Positions 25,859 to 34,653 are shown, counted from the first letter of the stretch. The stretch: 64,000 nt of DNA from Fibrobacterota bacterium (GCA_028287465.1 JAQBPO010000013.1:20210-84209), one strand, 5' to 3'. Notes: a model not told the origin generated them from the sequence alone. Made by a program: numbers and translations.

Positions 25859-26108
25859 ATGCAACAAACGGCATTACGGCGGCTTGCTTCGCCAGCCTCC
25901 CAAATGGCTTTTCGGGTTGGCCTGGCCGTTCAGACTGAATTTCGAGTAGCGCGATCGTCACTTGGCGCCTACGTCCGCTTGCTCTCAATTTGTCTTCACG
26001 GCGTGTTGCGGGTGCTCATTCCGGAGGCGGTAATGCCCCCCTTCTTTCGCGTCCTCACATGTCAGGCCAAACCCGAAAAGCCACTTCGTAATGCCGCGAA
26101 CGTTATGT
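25859..26108 (+). repeat. attC-like recombination site 4 (about 250 bp)
   Basis: The left end ATGCAAC-AAA-CGGCATTACG pairs with the right end CGTAATGCCG-CGAAC-GTTATGT. The inner arm pairing is 10 bp and perfect; the outer 7-mers depart from strict RYYYAAC/GTTRRRY. Interior blocks match site 3 closely, and the CCACTTC-N9-CGAACGTT end is kept. The 283 bp before it (25576-25858) hold no gene I can support. Confidence 0.68.
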
Positions 26109-26246
26109 GCAATTGCCGCCATACAAGAGAAGAGAATCACGAATTTCGAATCCGCCCCCAAGAGAAAACAAACATTAATCCGGAAACGAGCAGCCTCCAA
26201 AATCTATTTTGAAATAAATAGATAGGCTATAAAAAAAGAGGTTGTC

Positions 26247-27074
26247 ATGACTAACGTGAATGTCGTGATTGGGGCAGGGTCAATCGGTCAAGCAATTGCT
26301 CGTCGCGTGAGCATTGGCAAGAAGGTCTTATTGGCTGATCTGCGAAAGGAAAATGCAGAAGCAGCTGCGAAAGTATTAAGTGAGGCGGGATTTGATGTAA
26401 GTACAGCCGTAGTGGACGTATCTTCGCGGGAATCTGTCCATTCGCTTGCGAAAACCGCCTCGGCGATCGGGGAAATCGTAGGTGTAATCCACGCGGCTGG
26501 CGTATCTCCTTCGCAGGCATCACCGAGTACAATTCTAAAAGTCGATCTTTATGGTACGGCGCTTGTACTTGAGGAATTTGGAAATGTAATCGGACAAGGT
26601 GGATCCGCCGTTGTAATATCTTCTCAGTCCGGGCACAGGCTTCCAGCACTTACGCCCGATCAAGACAAGGCGTTGGCGACTACTCCAGTCGACGATTTGC
26701 TCAGTCTTCCCATGCTCAATTTGGATCACCTGACTGACCCGCTTTATGCTTACCAGATTTCCAAGCGCGGGAATTCATTGCGGGTCATGGCAGAGGCCGT
26801 AAGATGGGGCAAGCGTGGTGCGCGAGTCAATACAATTAGCCCTGGCATTATTTTCACGCCTCTAGCATATGATGAGTTAAATGGGCCGCGTGGTGAAGGA
26901 TACAGGCGCATGATTCAATTATCCTCAGCCGGCCGTGGCGGCACTCCAGATGAAGTCGGATCCGTCGCGGCCCTCTTAATGGGGCCAGATGGTACATTCA
27001 TAACCGGCAGTGATTTTCTAATGGATGGTGGTGTCACTGCTGCCTATTGGTATGGCGAACTCGCTCCAAAGTAA
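26247..27074 (+). CDS. SDR family oxidoreductase, cassette-type
   Basis: 275 aa, ATG 26247 after GAGGTTGTC. The cofactor site is shortened to GAGSIGQAIARR; D-V motif at VVDVSSRES; Ser in VVISSQSG; catalytic Tyr/Lys in YQISKRGN. The end (GPDGTFITGSDFLMDGGVTAAYW) is typical of classical SDRs. The substrate is unknown. It begins 138 nt after attC-like site 4; no further full site follows it, only a hairpin, so it may be the last unit of the array. Confidence 0.9.
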   Translation: MTNVNVVIGAGSIGQAIARRVSIGKKVLLADLRKENAEAAAKVLSEAGFDVSTAVVDVSSRESVHSLAKTASAIGEIVGVIHAAGVSPSQASPSTILKVDLYGTALVLEEFGNVIGQGGSAVVISSQSGHRLPALTPDQDKALATTPVDDLLSLPMLNLDHLTDPLYAYQISKRGNSLRVMAEAVRWGKRGARVNTISPGIIFTPLAYDELNGPRGEGYRRMIQLSSAGRGGTPDEVGSVAALLMGPDGTFITGSDFLMDGGVTAAYWYGELAPK

Positions 27075-27100
27075 TTGTAGAGATCATATACACAATCGTC

Positions 27101-27132
27101 GCAGGGTGAAATGCATAGGCACTTCACCCTGC
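27101..27132 (+). terminator. Hairpin after the SDR gene
   Basis: Perfect 10-bp stem GCAGGGTGAA (27101-27110) with TTCACCCTGC (27123-27132), 12-nt loop, 26 nt after the stop codon. No T-run follows, so termination is probable rather than certain. It shares AGGGTGAA..TTCACCCT with the hairpin at 21283. Confidence 0.55.
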
Positions 27133-27539
27133 CTGAAGAAAGTAATTAGTTCAATTAAGGAATAATGCGGCCCCAAACCCATAAGATGAATTCAAGAAAA
27201 GAGGGGGGCTGAAAGTTGGATATCTAAAAGAGAATACTGGATCAAAGAAAATGGAATCGAATCTCCGGAAGAACCGTATAACCAGGGTGGTCAACCAGAC
27301 TGCGCTCCGCCACCATGCCTTTTACTTGCCCAAAAGCCACGTGGCGACGCTACGGTTTTGTCCTTTCCAGGCCGATGACTTTGGAGCGTTTCGATATTGA
27401 TAGACGTAAGTGTTACCTAGAGCCGCGCGACGCCAGGTGATTGATGTCCGGATGAATCCCCCATCCATTTAACCACTTTCGGGTTGCTAACAATGAGCAA
27501 GGGTGTTCGGAAATCCAGTGCTGCTCTTTTTTGGCTCGG
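27133..27539. other. 407-bp intergenic stretch with one marginal small ORF
   Basis: No supported gene. A 49-codon ORF (27251-27400, +) reads plausibly (HHAFYLPKSHVATLRFCPF) but has no clear ribosome site and no family I recognise. It could be a remnant of a larger gene. Confidence 0.4.
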
Positions 27540-28496
27540 CTAAAATGTCACATTGACTGCGATCTTCCCGACTACTCCGCCCCTTTTCAGCCTGGCTAGC
27601 GCTTGTGGAACTTCGCTTACGGGGACGGTCGCATCCAATGGGATGGTTAACCCGGATTCGAGCCATTCCGCGAGGATCTTAAGGTCCTTGTTCTTTGGCT
27701 TTACGCCGATGAAGTCCACCCTTGATGAAGAAACCAAGCTTTTCATTTTGTCCACGGCAAATGCCACCGATGGCAGGGTTGTGACGTATGTCCCGTTCGA
27801 TTTGAGCCTGCTTTTCCATTGGCTCCATCGATAAGCGGCGGCGGCATCGAAAATGACGTCAAAGCTTCCGGAGGCGGAAGCGAAGACGTCCTCGTGTTTG
27901 CGGTCAATCACGACCTTTGCCCCGAACTTCTTGGCAAGGTCGAGACCCTTATCCGACCCGATCGCGGCGACTTCCGAAGACCCGAGCCTCAAGGCGACCT
28001 GCACGGCGACCGAGCCCACGCCTCCGGAGACTCCAGTGACCAGGACGCGCCCTCCTGGCTTGAGCTTTCCGATGTCCCGGAACGCTTGCATGGCCGTTAC
28101 CACTGCGGTGGCCGATGCTGCGGCTATGGAATGGGAGGTGCTCGATGGCTTGTGCGCAATGCACTCAGAACGCGTTACAAGTTTTTCCGCGAATGCACCG
28201 CGATGGTTGGAAGGGCTGTAAGGGAAAAAACCGAATACCTCGTCGCCGGCCCGAAAATCCGTAACGCTCTCGCCGACCGAGACGACTACACCCGAGAAGT
28301 CATTGCCAAGAAGCATGGGAAACCGGCGTCCATGCAAAAACTTCATCGCGCCGAGAGCCACTTTGAAATCGGAAGGGTTGAGAGCCGAGGCGTGGACTTG
28401 AACCAGGACTTCCTGCACGCCTGGCGTCGGATCAGGAAGCTCCGTCAGTTTGAAATTATCCAAAGACCCGTATCGTGTCAGGCAGAGCGCTTTCAT
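27540..28496 (-). CDS. Zinc-type/NADP-dependent quinone oxidoreductase (MDR family)
   Basis: 318 aa from the ATG at 28496 (GAAAGG 8 nt before). GroES-like N-terminus (KALCLTRYGSLDNFKL, ASALNPSDFKVALG, LGNDFSGVVVSVG) and a Rossmann cofactor site VTGVSGGVGSVAVQ. The end (VPQALARLKRGGVVGKIAV) is typical of the MDR/quinone oxidoreductase class that lacks structural zinc. It probably reduces quinones or enones with NADPH. It is divergent from the RibD-like gene, with a palindrome between. Confidence 0.9.
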   Translation of the reverse strand: MKALCLTRYGSLDNFKLTELPDPTPGVQEVLVQVHASALNPSDFKVALGAMKFLHGRRFPMLLGNDFSGVVVSVGESVTDFRAGDEVFGFFPYSPSNHRGAFAEKLVTRSECIAHKPSSTSHSIAAASATAVVTAMQAFRDIGKLKPGGRVLVTGVSGGVGSVAVQVALRLGSSEVAAIGSDKGLDLAKKFGAKVVIDRKHEDVFASASGSFDVIFDAAAAYRWSQWKSRLKSNGTYVTTLPSVAFAVDKMKSLVSSSRVDFIGVKPKNKDLKILAEWLESGLTIPLDATVPVSEVPQALARLKRGGVVGKIAVNVTF

Positions 28497-28564
28497 CGAG
28501 TAAGCCTTTCGACTCATTGTTATTAATCTTGCGAAAAGAAAGCCTAATATATGATATGTTACGC

Positions 28565-28577
28565 TTGCATGATGCAA
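28565..28577. promoter_or_regulatory. Palindrome TTGCATGATGCAA in a divergent intergenic region
   Basis: A perfect 13-bp palindrome (6-bp arms, one central base) in the 267-bp gap between the divergent genes at 28496 and 28764. Placement and symmetry suit an operator, but no adjacent regulator gene identifies the protein. Confidence 0.4.
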
Positions 28578-28763
28578 ATAAATGCCGAATTGGGGGGCTA
28601 GAAGAGAAGAGAATTGCGGATTACGGAAGAAAGAAATGACGCGCACCAGGAAGGGAATTGCAAATCCGGGATCTGTTCGATAAATTGTTATACAGACGAT
28701 GAATTGAAATGCAAAAACCAAGAAAAATGAATCACCTCTTCAGGTTTGGAATGGGAAAAAACA

Positions 28764-29330
28764 ATGAGAAAGCTAATTGCGGCAATCAATATGACGATCG
28801 ACGGGTTTTGCGATCACACCGCAGGGATCCCGGATGAGGAGCTACATCAGCATTATAGTGAGCTCATAAGAAATTCAGGGGCCTTGGTATATGGAAGGAT
28901 TACCTACCAACTTATGGAGAGCCACTGGCCTACCGTAGTAAAGAATCCTACCGGTAACAAACCAATGGATGACTTTGCGATGACCATAGAAGACATCCCA
29001 AAAATCGTGTTTTCCAGGACTTTGAATCAGGTAGGATGGAAAAACGTAAGGTTGGCGAAGAGAGAAGTCAAAGAAGAGATTTCGGTCCTTAAGCAACAAC
29101 CCGGTAAGGATATTCTAGTCGGCAGCCCGAGTTTAATCGTGCAGTGCATGAAACTGAATTTGATTGATGAATACCAACTCTGCGTCCACCCGGTTGTAAT
29201 AGGAAGCGGTTTGCCGTTATTCAAAAACATAAACGAAAGAACTGTCCTTAGACTGTCGAAGACAAAAACCTTCCGCTCCGGCTCTATTACGCTTTATTAT
29301 GAGCCGACAAAAGGTGACAAGTCTTCGTAA
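28764..29330 (+). CDS. Dihydrofolate reductase/RibD C-terminal-like protein
   Basis: 188 aa from ATG 28764 (MRKLIAAINMTIDGFCD). Family features: early MTIDGF, YGRITYQLM, KIVFSRTL, and DILVGSPSLIVQCMKLNLIDEYQLCVHPVVIGSGLPLF, which is the hallmark of the RibD-C/YwjB-like reductases. These are NADPH-binding folds of mostly unknown substrate. It leads a + strand run of small enzymes. Confidence 0.9.
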   Translation: MRKLIAAINMTIDGFCDHTAGIPDEELHQHYSELIRNSGALVYGRITYQLMESHWPTVVKNPTGNKPMDDFAMTIEDIPKIVFSRTLNQVGWKNVRLAKREVKEEISVLKQQPGKDILVGSPSLIVQCMKLNLIDEYQLCVHPVVIGSGLPLFKNINERTVLRLSKTKTFRSGSITLYYEPTKGDKSS

Positions 29331-29558
29331 AATCGATCCGAACCGGTTGTAAAGCCGAAGGCTGGGGATTCGGGCTGCATTCCAACAAATCCACTTCACC
29401 CTGGGAAACCTTGTATTCAATAAGATATGGAAGGACGGTTCGCCGCATATCGTATGCGTCGGAAGCCGCGAAAAGAAATTGAAAGCGCATCGGAAAGGTT
29501 GGATTGCAAGTCATTTGAATTAGCTTGGTTTGTGGTCGGTAAATCAAAGGAGGTCTTT

Positions 29559-29996
29559 TTGAAAAAAGACTATATCGCTAAGACATCCATTTCCATCGAT
29601 GTCGCTGCGGCCGAAGTATGGGATGCCTTGGTAAATCCGGACACGATCAAGCAATATATGTTCGGCACCGAAGTCGATTCGAATTGGGTAGAAGGGAATC
29701 CGATTACTTGGAGCGGTATGTGGGAGGGGAAACCGTACAAAGACCAAGGTGTCATTCTTAAAGTGGTGCCATTCAGATTCCTCCAATACACCCACTTCAG
29801 CCCCTTGGCTGGGCTTCCGGATGCGCCGGAAAACTACCATACCATGAAATTCGAAATAACGAAAAAAGAGGCCTTTACGTTCCTCTCCCTGTCTCAGGAC
29901 AATAATCCGACCGAAAAAGGCCAGAAGCATTCCGAGAGCATGTGGGACGCCATGTTGATCGGGCTGAAAGAATTATTGGAAAAGAAAAACGCGTAG
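29559..29996 (+). CDS. SRPBCC/AHSA1-type protein
   Basis: 145 aa. I choose the TTG at 29559 because AAAGGAGG lies 5 nt upstream and the domain starts there (KKDYIAKTSISIDVAAAEVWDALVNPDTIKQYMFG). Later MWEGKPYKDQGVILKVVPFRFLQYTHF and a final amphipathic helix are typical of AHSA1/START-like hydrophobic ligand pockets. The longer upstream frame reads into the intergenic region. Role unknown. Confidence 0.87.
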   Translation: MKKDYIAKTSISIDVAAAEVWDALVNPDTIKQYMFGTEVDSNWVEGNPITWSGMWEGKPYKDQGVILKVVPFRFLQYTHFSPLAGLPDAPENYHTMKFEITKKEAFTFLSLSQDNNPTEKGQKHSESMWDAMLIGLKELLEKKNA

Positions 29997-30107
29997 GTGA
30001 AGCGGGGGTTCAATCGGCGATGGTTAAGGCGCGACTGAGCCTGCGTTGCCCGCTGGAAACCTCGAGGATATGGCTTCCCTATCCAATCGGAAAAAGAAAG
30101 GACGAAC

Positions 30108-30380
30108 ATGAAGGCCGTTTTGTTTTATGAATCCTCGACCGCGCCCGTGGAAGAAATCATGGCCGTCTACCCTCGTCACAAGGCTTTGCTGGATCAATTC
30201 CATGATAGGGGGGAATTGTTGGCCGTCGGAGCCTTTGCGAATCCCCAAAAGGATGGGTCGATGGGGGTTTTCAAGGCGAAAGAATTCGCGGAGGAGTTCA
30301 TCAAACAAGACCCTTTCGTTTTGGAAGGGTTGGTCGGAAAAATCACGATCAAGGAGTGGAATGAAACGTATCTGGGGTAA
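30108..30380 (+). CDS. YciI-like protein
   Basis: 90 aa, GAAAGGACGAAC before ATG. The family pattern is visible: KAVLFYESS, YPRHKALLDQFHDRGELLAVGAFANP, GSMGVFKAKEFAEEFIKQDPFV. YciI-like proteins have a ferredoxin-like fold with a His/Asp pair; function is generally unknown. Its last 20 nt overlap the start of the next gene. Confidence 0.9.
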   Translation: MKAVLFYESSTAPVEEIMAVYPRHKALLDQFHDRGELLAVGAFANPQKDGSMGVFKAKEFAEEFIKQDPFVLEGLVGKITIKEWNETYLG

Positions 30381-31407
30381 AATGCGAAACTATCCTTTCA
30401 TCGTCCTGGCCGTCTGCGGCGTTTCCATAAACCTTTCTTCGGCCGGTCTCGATACTTTCGGGATTACCCAGAAGTATCCTACCAAGGCCGGAACCCGGGA
30501 ATGGAACTCCGCGCATTGGGCGAACAGTACGGCGCGCAAGTTGGCGTATGACGGCGATGCCTTCGACCCGACCGGCTGGTCGGATAACCACAGTTCCGGC
30601 GACGACAATCTGAGTATTGACGGCAAGGGTTCGATGCTGTTCAAGGGGGAAGGGCCACGCTTCCACATCAATTCCACCTCACAATATTCCGGCTCCGGTC
30701 CCGCCCAGAAAGTCCCGCCGCAGTCCTTCGTCAATGTCGAAGCGACGGGGTATTACCGCCGTCTCGCCACCGGAGGCGCCGCCTATGATGGCGCGGAAAT
30801 CCAGGTCCGCACCGGCCCTTTGGCCCACGGCAGCTCGGGCGGAAATGTCTGCGATGCGACAGGTTATGCCGCCCGCTTCCGCGACGACGGTAACTGGGAT
30901 TTTGAGAAGGAACTCAAGCACCCCGGCAGCGGCATTTATTCGACCAAGTCCGGAAGCGGCGCACCCCTATTCGGTATCAAGACCATCCCCCTCAATAGAT
31001 GGATTGGCATGAAATTCCTTGTTTACAACCTGGAGGACGGTGCGCAAGTTCGCTTGGAGCTTTATATAGACTCCGTTTCCGATGTGAGCACCGCGGCGCC
31101 GGTCGACGGTGGGCATTGGAGCTTGGTGGGGGCGGTAACGGATGACGGGACGAATTTCCCAAGCGGGGACATTTCCGGCTGCCCGACCTTAACCTCGAAA
31201 ATGGCGATCACCTCGGGACATGGAACGGTGTTGCTGCGCACCGACAACGAATCCTGCGAATGGAAGATGGTTTCCGTACGGGAAATCGTGGCCGGGTCGA
31301 CCACCCGGATCCTTTCGCGACTTAGGCCAGGGTGGACTCCGGGGAATTTCCTTTTGCCAGGATATGATGCCCTGGGCCGGAAAGAGCCTTGGGGCCTTGC
31401 ACCGTGA
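30361..31407 (+). CDS. Secreted beta-sandwich-like protein of unknown function
   Basis: 348 aa. ATG 30361 has AAGGAG 5 nt upstream and gives a signal peptide (MKRIWGKMRNYPFIVLAVCG). The mature part has many strands and aromatic residues (YYRRLATGGAAYDGAEIQVR, NRWIGMKFLVYNLEDGAQV, HWSLVGAVTDDG), resembling concanavalin-like carbohydrate-binding or lyase folds. The last ~35 residues (TTRILSRLRPGWTPGNFLLPG) look like read-through of non-coding sequence, so the native stop may have been lost. Overlaps YciI gene by 20 nt. Confidence 0.72.
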   Translation: MKRIWGKMRNYPFIVLAVCGVSINLSSAGLDTFGITQKYPTKAGTREWNSAHWANSTARKLAYDGDAFDPTGWSDNHSSGDDNLSIDGKGSMLFKGEGPRFHINSTSQYSGSGPAQKVPPQSFVNVEATGYYRRLATGGAAYDGAEIQVRTGPLAHGSSGGNVCDATGYAARFRDDGNWDFEKELKHPGSGIYSTKSGSGAPLFGIKTIPLNRWIGMKFLVYNLEDGAQVRLELYIDSVSDVSTAAPVDGGHWSLVGAVTDDGTNFPSGDISGCPTLTSKMAITSGHGTVLLRTDNESCEWKMVSVREIVAGSTTRILSRLRPGWTPGNFLLPGYDALGRKEPWGLAP

Positions 31408-31487
31408 GGCTTAGCTTGGATTATCCCGCCGCGCCAATCGGTTCCGAGGCTCCACTTCATTCGCGTCCTCGCGTATCGGCAATGGCA

Positions 31488-31805
31488 CTAGGCGGAAATG
31501 ACCTCATCAATCAGGAACATTTGGACGTCCTCGTCGTTCGGGGCCAGGAGCCGGCGGTCCCTGGCGCATTCCTGGCCGCACTCTGAGGCGAAGGCTTCCT
31601 TGATGGCGGCAAGGGAATCAAAATGCAGGTTCGCGATCAGGTAAGTGTCCTTGTTTCCCGAGAGGACGGCGATCGGTCCCCTGCTCACTTCATATTTCCT
31701 TAGGCCGGGCAGGTTTTTCGCCAGCGGAATATGGATATCCCAATAGTGCCTTTCAAATGCCTCTATGTCCCTGGGGGTCCGGTAGATCACCAACATTCTC
31801 GCCAT
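31488..31805 (-). CDS. EthD family protein
   Basis: 105 aa, AAAGGA before ATG 31805. EthD signatures: LVIYRTPRDIEAFERHYWDIHIPLAKNLPGLRKYEVSRG and the later ANLHFDSLAAIKEAF. The fold is a dimeric alpha-beta barrel; some members assist degradation pathways. The 287 bp beyond it (31806-32092) hold no gene I can support. Confidence 0.9.
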   Translation of the reverse strand: MARMLVIYRTPRDIEAFERHYWDIHIPLAKNLPGLRKYEVSRGPIAVLSGNKDTYLIANLHFDSLAAIKEAFASECGQECARDRRLLAPNDEDVQMFLIDEVISA

Positions 31806-32092
31806 GGTTGTTCCTTTCCGTTCACTCCAGCTTTATCCCAAAGGGGAACGGGATGATTTCCTGGTTCCCTGGAATCACGGCTCCCAGGGGTTCCCGGTTT
31901 ACACGGAAAATATGCAAAAACGCTTGCAAAATACAAGTGAAAGCGGCATCAGCGGCCATTCCCCGGCCACAGGGCATCGCAGAGGACCACGATGGAATTC
32001 AGCGGTCTTTTCATCGTACAAGATGACGCCCCGGAAGACATCAAAAGGGGCTACGCCGGAAAGGGGGAGCAGCCCCATCAGAGAAAGGTGGA

Positions 32093-34258
32093 CTAAGATC
32101 TGGGGGATTGCGCGGCAGGTTCCATGATGGAGCGCACCTTGGCCAGGAAATCCACGGGACGGAAGGGCTTGGCGGCGAAATGCGGAGACTCTCCGCCGAT
32201 CAAGGGCAGCTTGTGATGGTCCTCGGCGTATCCGGACATGAACAGGATTTCCACCCCTGGGCGGAGGTTCGCCAGGCGTTCCGCCAATTCGATGCCGCCC
32301 ATGCCGTCCATGAGGAGGTCCGTTACAACCAAGGCCAGGTCGGTGTCCCGCTCCGGCAGATTCGCCAAGGCATCTTCGCCGTTTTTGGCCTCGATTACCT
32401 GGTAGCCGTTATCCTTCAGCACCTTGGCCAGGAGCCGGCGCACGACCCCTTCATCCTCTACCAGCATGATGAGCCTCCCAAGGCCGTCATGGAGGTCGGC
32501 CGGTTTCGACGTAGGCACGGCATCAGAGACGGAAGCGGGACTGCGGAGCGGCAGGATGACCTTGAAAAGGGAGCCGCGCGACTCCTCGCTGAAGACCTGC
32601 ATGTAGCCGCCCATTTGCCGGATGATGCCGAAGGCCGTCGACAGCCCCAGGCCCGATCCCTTGCCGAAATCCTTGGTCGTGAAGAACGGTTCGAAAAGGT
32701 GTTCCAGCACGGCCCCGCTCATCCCGGTTCCCGTGTCCTCGATTTCGATGCAGGCATAGCTTCCGGGAGGCATGCCCTCTTCCGCCTCCCTGAGCACTTC
32801 CCCGACCAGGCCGCTTACGTCATGGGACTGGATATCCAGGCGGCCCGTGCGGATGGAGAGCTTCCCGCCCCCTGGCATGGCATCCCGGGCGTTCAGGACC
32901 AGGTTGACCAGCACCTGCTGGAGCTTGCTCTGGTCGACTTCCACCCATAGGGGCTCCGGGGCCAGGTCCGCTTGCAGGGTGATTTTCTCGCCGATGAGAT
33001 GGCCGATCATTTTGCGCAAATCCTCGATGGATTCGTCCACGCGGCGGATGGTGGGGGCGAGGATCTGCTTGCGGCTGTAGGCGAGCAATTGTCCCGTGAG
33101 GGCGGCGGCCTTCTCTCCCGCCTTTTTGACTTCCACGAGATTATCATGGATCGGCGTTCCCGGCTCGATCAGCGCAAGGGAGAGATCCGTGAACCCGAGG
33201 ATGGCCAGGAGCAGGTTGTTGAAGTCATGGGCGATGCCGCCCGCCAGCCTGCCGATGGCTTCCATCTTCTGGGAATGTTGCTGCTTCTCCACGCTCAGGC
33301 GCAATTGGCGCTCGGAGGCTACGCGTTCGCTGATATCGCTTACCACGACGATGCTTCCGCGCACCTTGTTTCCGTCCTTGACGGGGTAGTACGAGAATTG
33401 GACCGGAGTGCCGCGGCCGTCCCGGGCCATGAGCTTGCCGGCCTGGGTCACGATTTCCTGTCCGGCCCTATTCGCCGGGTCCGCCGCGATTACGGGAATG
33501 TCCGCAGATTCGGGTTCGATCCGGAAGACTTCATGCAAATCCTGGCCGAGGAAATCCTCTTCCCGGACGCCCAGGAATTCCAGCATGGCCGGATTCTGGA
33601 AAATGATTTTCCCGTCCATATCGACCAGGATCAGGCCCTCCGCGATATTGTCGCTGACGGACTTGAGCAGGTCGAACTGATGCTGGAGCTGCTCGCTCTT
33701 CACGGAAAGCCGGAGCTCGGAAAGCTTGCGGGTGGTGATATCCATCAAGGTCACGATTCCGCCCTGCACGCCCTCCCAGGTAAGCGAGACGGGATTCGCA
33801 TCCAGGAGATAAAAGCGGGTTCCCAACCGGGGATGATCATAACGGACACCCAGCCCGCTGATATGCTTGCCTTCCGGGATCCAATTCCCCAGCAGGTCCA
33901 TGACCTCGGGTTCCTCCCCCTCATTGGCGGAATGGAACCGGACGGTATCGAGGAAAGACCGGCCCGCGGGATTGAAACCGCAAAGTCCCTGCCCGGGTTG
34001 GTTGGCGCGCAGGATGCGGTAGCCGTCGTCCAGGATGAAGATGGGCTGGGCGACCTGGTTGAACACGGAGTCTCCCAGGGATCCCATGTCCATGATGGCC
34101 CGGATCTCGTCCTGACCCGGCCTGCTGGAAACCACCAAGGCGTCCACCTTCCCGGAGCGGATGGCATCCAGGGTGGATTCCGCCTCGCGTAACTTCTGTT
34201 GCGTCGACTCGAGTTCTGCCCGCAATTCCAGGTACCCGCTTTCGGTAGCGGCTTCCAT
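32093..34258 (-). CDS. Hybrid histidine kinase (2 PAS, HisKA, HATPase, receiver)
   Basis: 721 aa, start ATG 34258. A short coiled coil (residues 8-33) precedes a PAS-like domain (60-175, FILDDGYRILRANQPG) and a second PAS (195-312, GLILVDMDGKIIFQNPA). Phospho-acceptor His344 lies in [11 protein letters not shown]; the ATPase has LVNLVLNARDAM, EIEDTGTGMS and GSGLGLSTAFGI. The C-terminal receiver has Asp647 in VTDLLMDGM. There is no membrane segment, so sensing is probably cytoplasmic. A 35-codon ORF directly precedes it with a TGATG overlap. Confidence 0.93.
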   Translation of the reverse strand: MEAATESGYLELRAELESTQQKLREAESTLDAIRSGKVDALVVSSRPGQDEIRAIMDMGSLGDSVFNQVAQPIFILDDGYRILRANQPGQGLCGFNPAGRSFLDTVRFHSANEGEEPEVMDLLGNWIPEGKHISGLGVRYDHPRLGTRFYLLDANPVSLTWEGVQGGIVTLMDITTRKLSELRLSVKSEQLQHQFDLLKSVSDNIAEGLILVDMDGKIIFQNPAMLEFLGVREEDFLGQDLHEVFRIEPESADIPVIAADPANRAGQEIVTQAGKLMARDGRGTPVQFSYYPVKDGNKVRGSIVVVSDISERVASERQLRLSVEKQQHSQKMEAIGRLAGGIAHDFNNLLLAILGFTDLSLALIEPGTPIHDNLVEVKKAGEKAAALTGQLLAYSRKQILAPTIRRVDESIEDLRKMIGHLIGEKITLQADLAPEPLWVEVDQSKLQQVLVNLVLNARDAMPGGGKLSIRTGRLDIQSHDVSGLVGEVLREAEEGMPPGSYACIEIEDTGTGMSGAVLEHLFEPFFTTKDFGKGSGLGLSTAFGIIRQMGGYMQVFSEESRGSLFKVILPLRSPASVSDAVPTSKPADLHDGLGRLIMLVEDEGVVRRLLAKVLKDNGYQVIEAKNGEDALANLPERDTDLALVVTDLLMDGMGGIELAERLANLRPGVEILFMSGYAEDHHKLPLIGGESPHFAAKPFRPVDFLAKVRSIMEPAAQSPRS

Positions 34259-34365
34259 CAAATCTTCCCGAGGGCGGGCATGGTCTCGCCGCGCCCGGCG
34301 CTGCTGGTGGGGTCTTTTTCCGGTTTTACCGCGGGAGGGTTCATATGCGAAATCACGTCCGACAT
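34258..34365 (-). CDS. Possible 35-aa leader protein coupled to the kinase
   Basis: ATG 34365 follows GGAGGA and the ORF ends in TGATG, sharing one base with the kinase start. The product (MSDVISHMNPPAVKPEKDP...) is hydrophilic and Pro-rich with no known family. The good ribosome site and exact stop-start junction suggest it is translated, perhaps only to couple kinase translation. Confidence 0.5.
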   Translation of the reverse strand: MSDVISHMNPPAVKPEKDPTSSAGRGETMPALGKI

Positions 34366-34505
34366 GAGTTCTCCTCCGAAGATGATCCCGCCTATTCGCT
34401 GGAATCGATGGAAAGGAAATCCGCTGGGATCAGGTCGAGAAGCACTATGGTGTAAGATACATGTTAATGGGGTGAAGGAGAATTTCCACGATACCCGGAC
34501 CCGGT

Positions 34506-34607
34506 TCATAGGGCCCACCTACCGGAAATGAACCGCACCACGAACAGCACCAGGGCGATGGCGAGGAAGTTAGGGATCACCCCCCCGAGGGCGTAGGAGG
34601 TGAGCAT
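34506..34607 (-). pseudogene. N-terminally truncated Lmo0937-like gene
   Basis: A 33-codon ORF reads MLTSYALGGVIPNFLAIALV and ends ISGRWAL. It matches residues ~17-49 of the intact copy at 46952-47101 but lacks the first helix. Its ATG follows immediately after the conserved element B. It may still make a short peptide, but looks like a deletion remnant. Confidence 0.7.
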
Positions 34608-34653
34608 GATACTTCTAAGGAACGCGCTCGCCATGCCAAGTGCAAATTTTAAC
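34608..34653 (-). promoter_or_regulatory. Conserved promoter-like element, copy B
   Basis: Minus strand TTGCAC-N17-TTCCTT then GAAGTATC, directly abutting the ATG of the truncated Lmo0937-like ORF. The inverted-repeat half-sites are GCAC and GCGC, so one pair is mismatched compared with copies A, C and D. Confidence 0.6.

Noticed and set aside
22391..26108. CRISPR array
   Set aside because: Repeats are 250-295 bp, vary in sequence and flank whole genes; spacing and size do not fit CRISPR.
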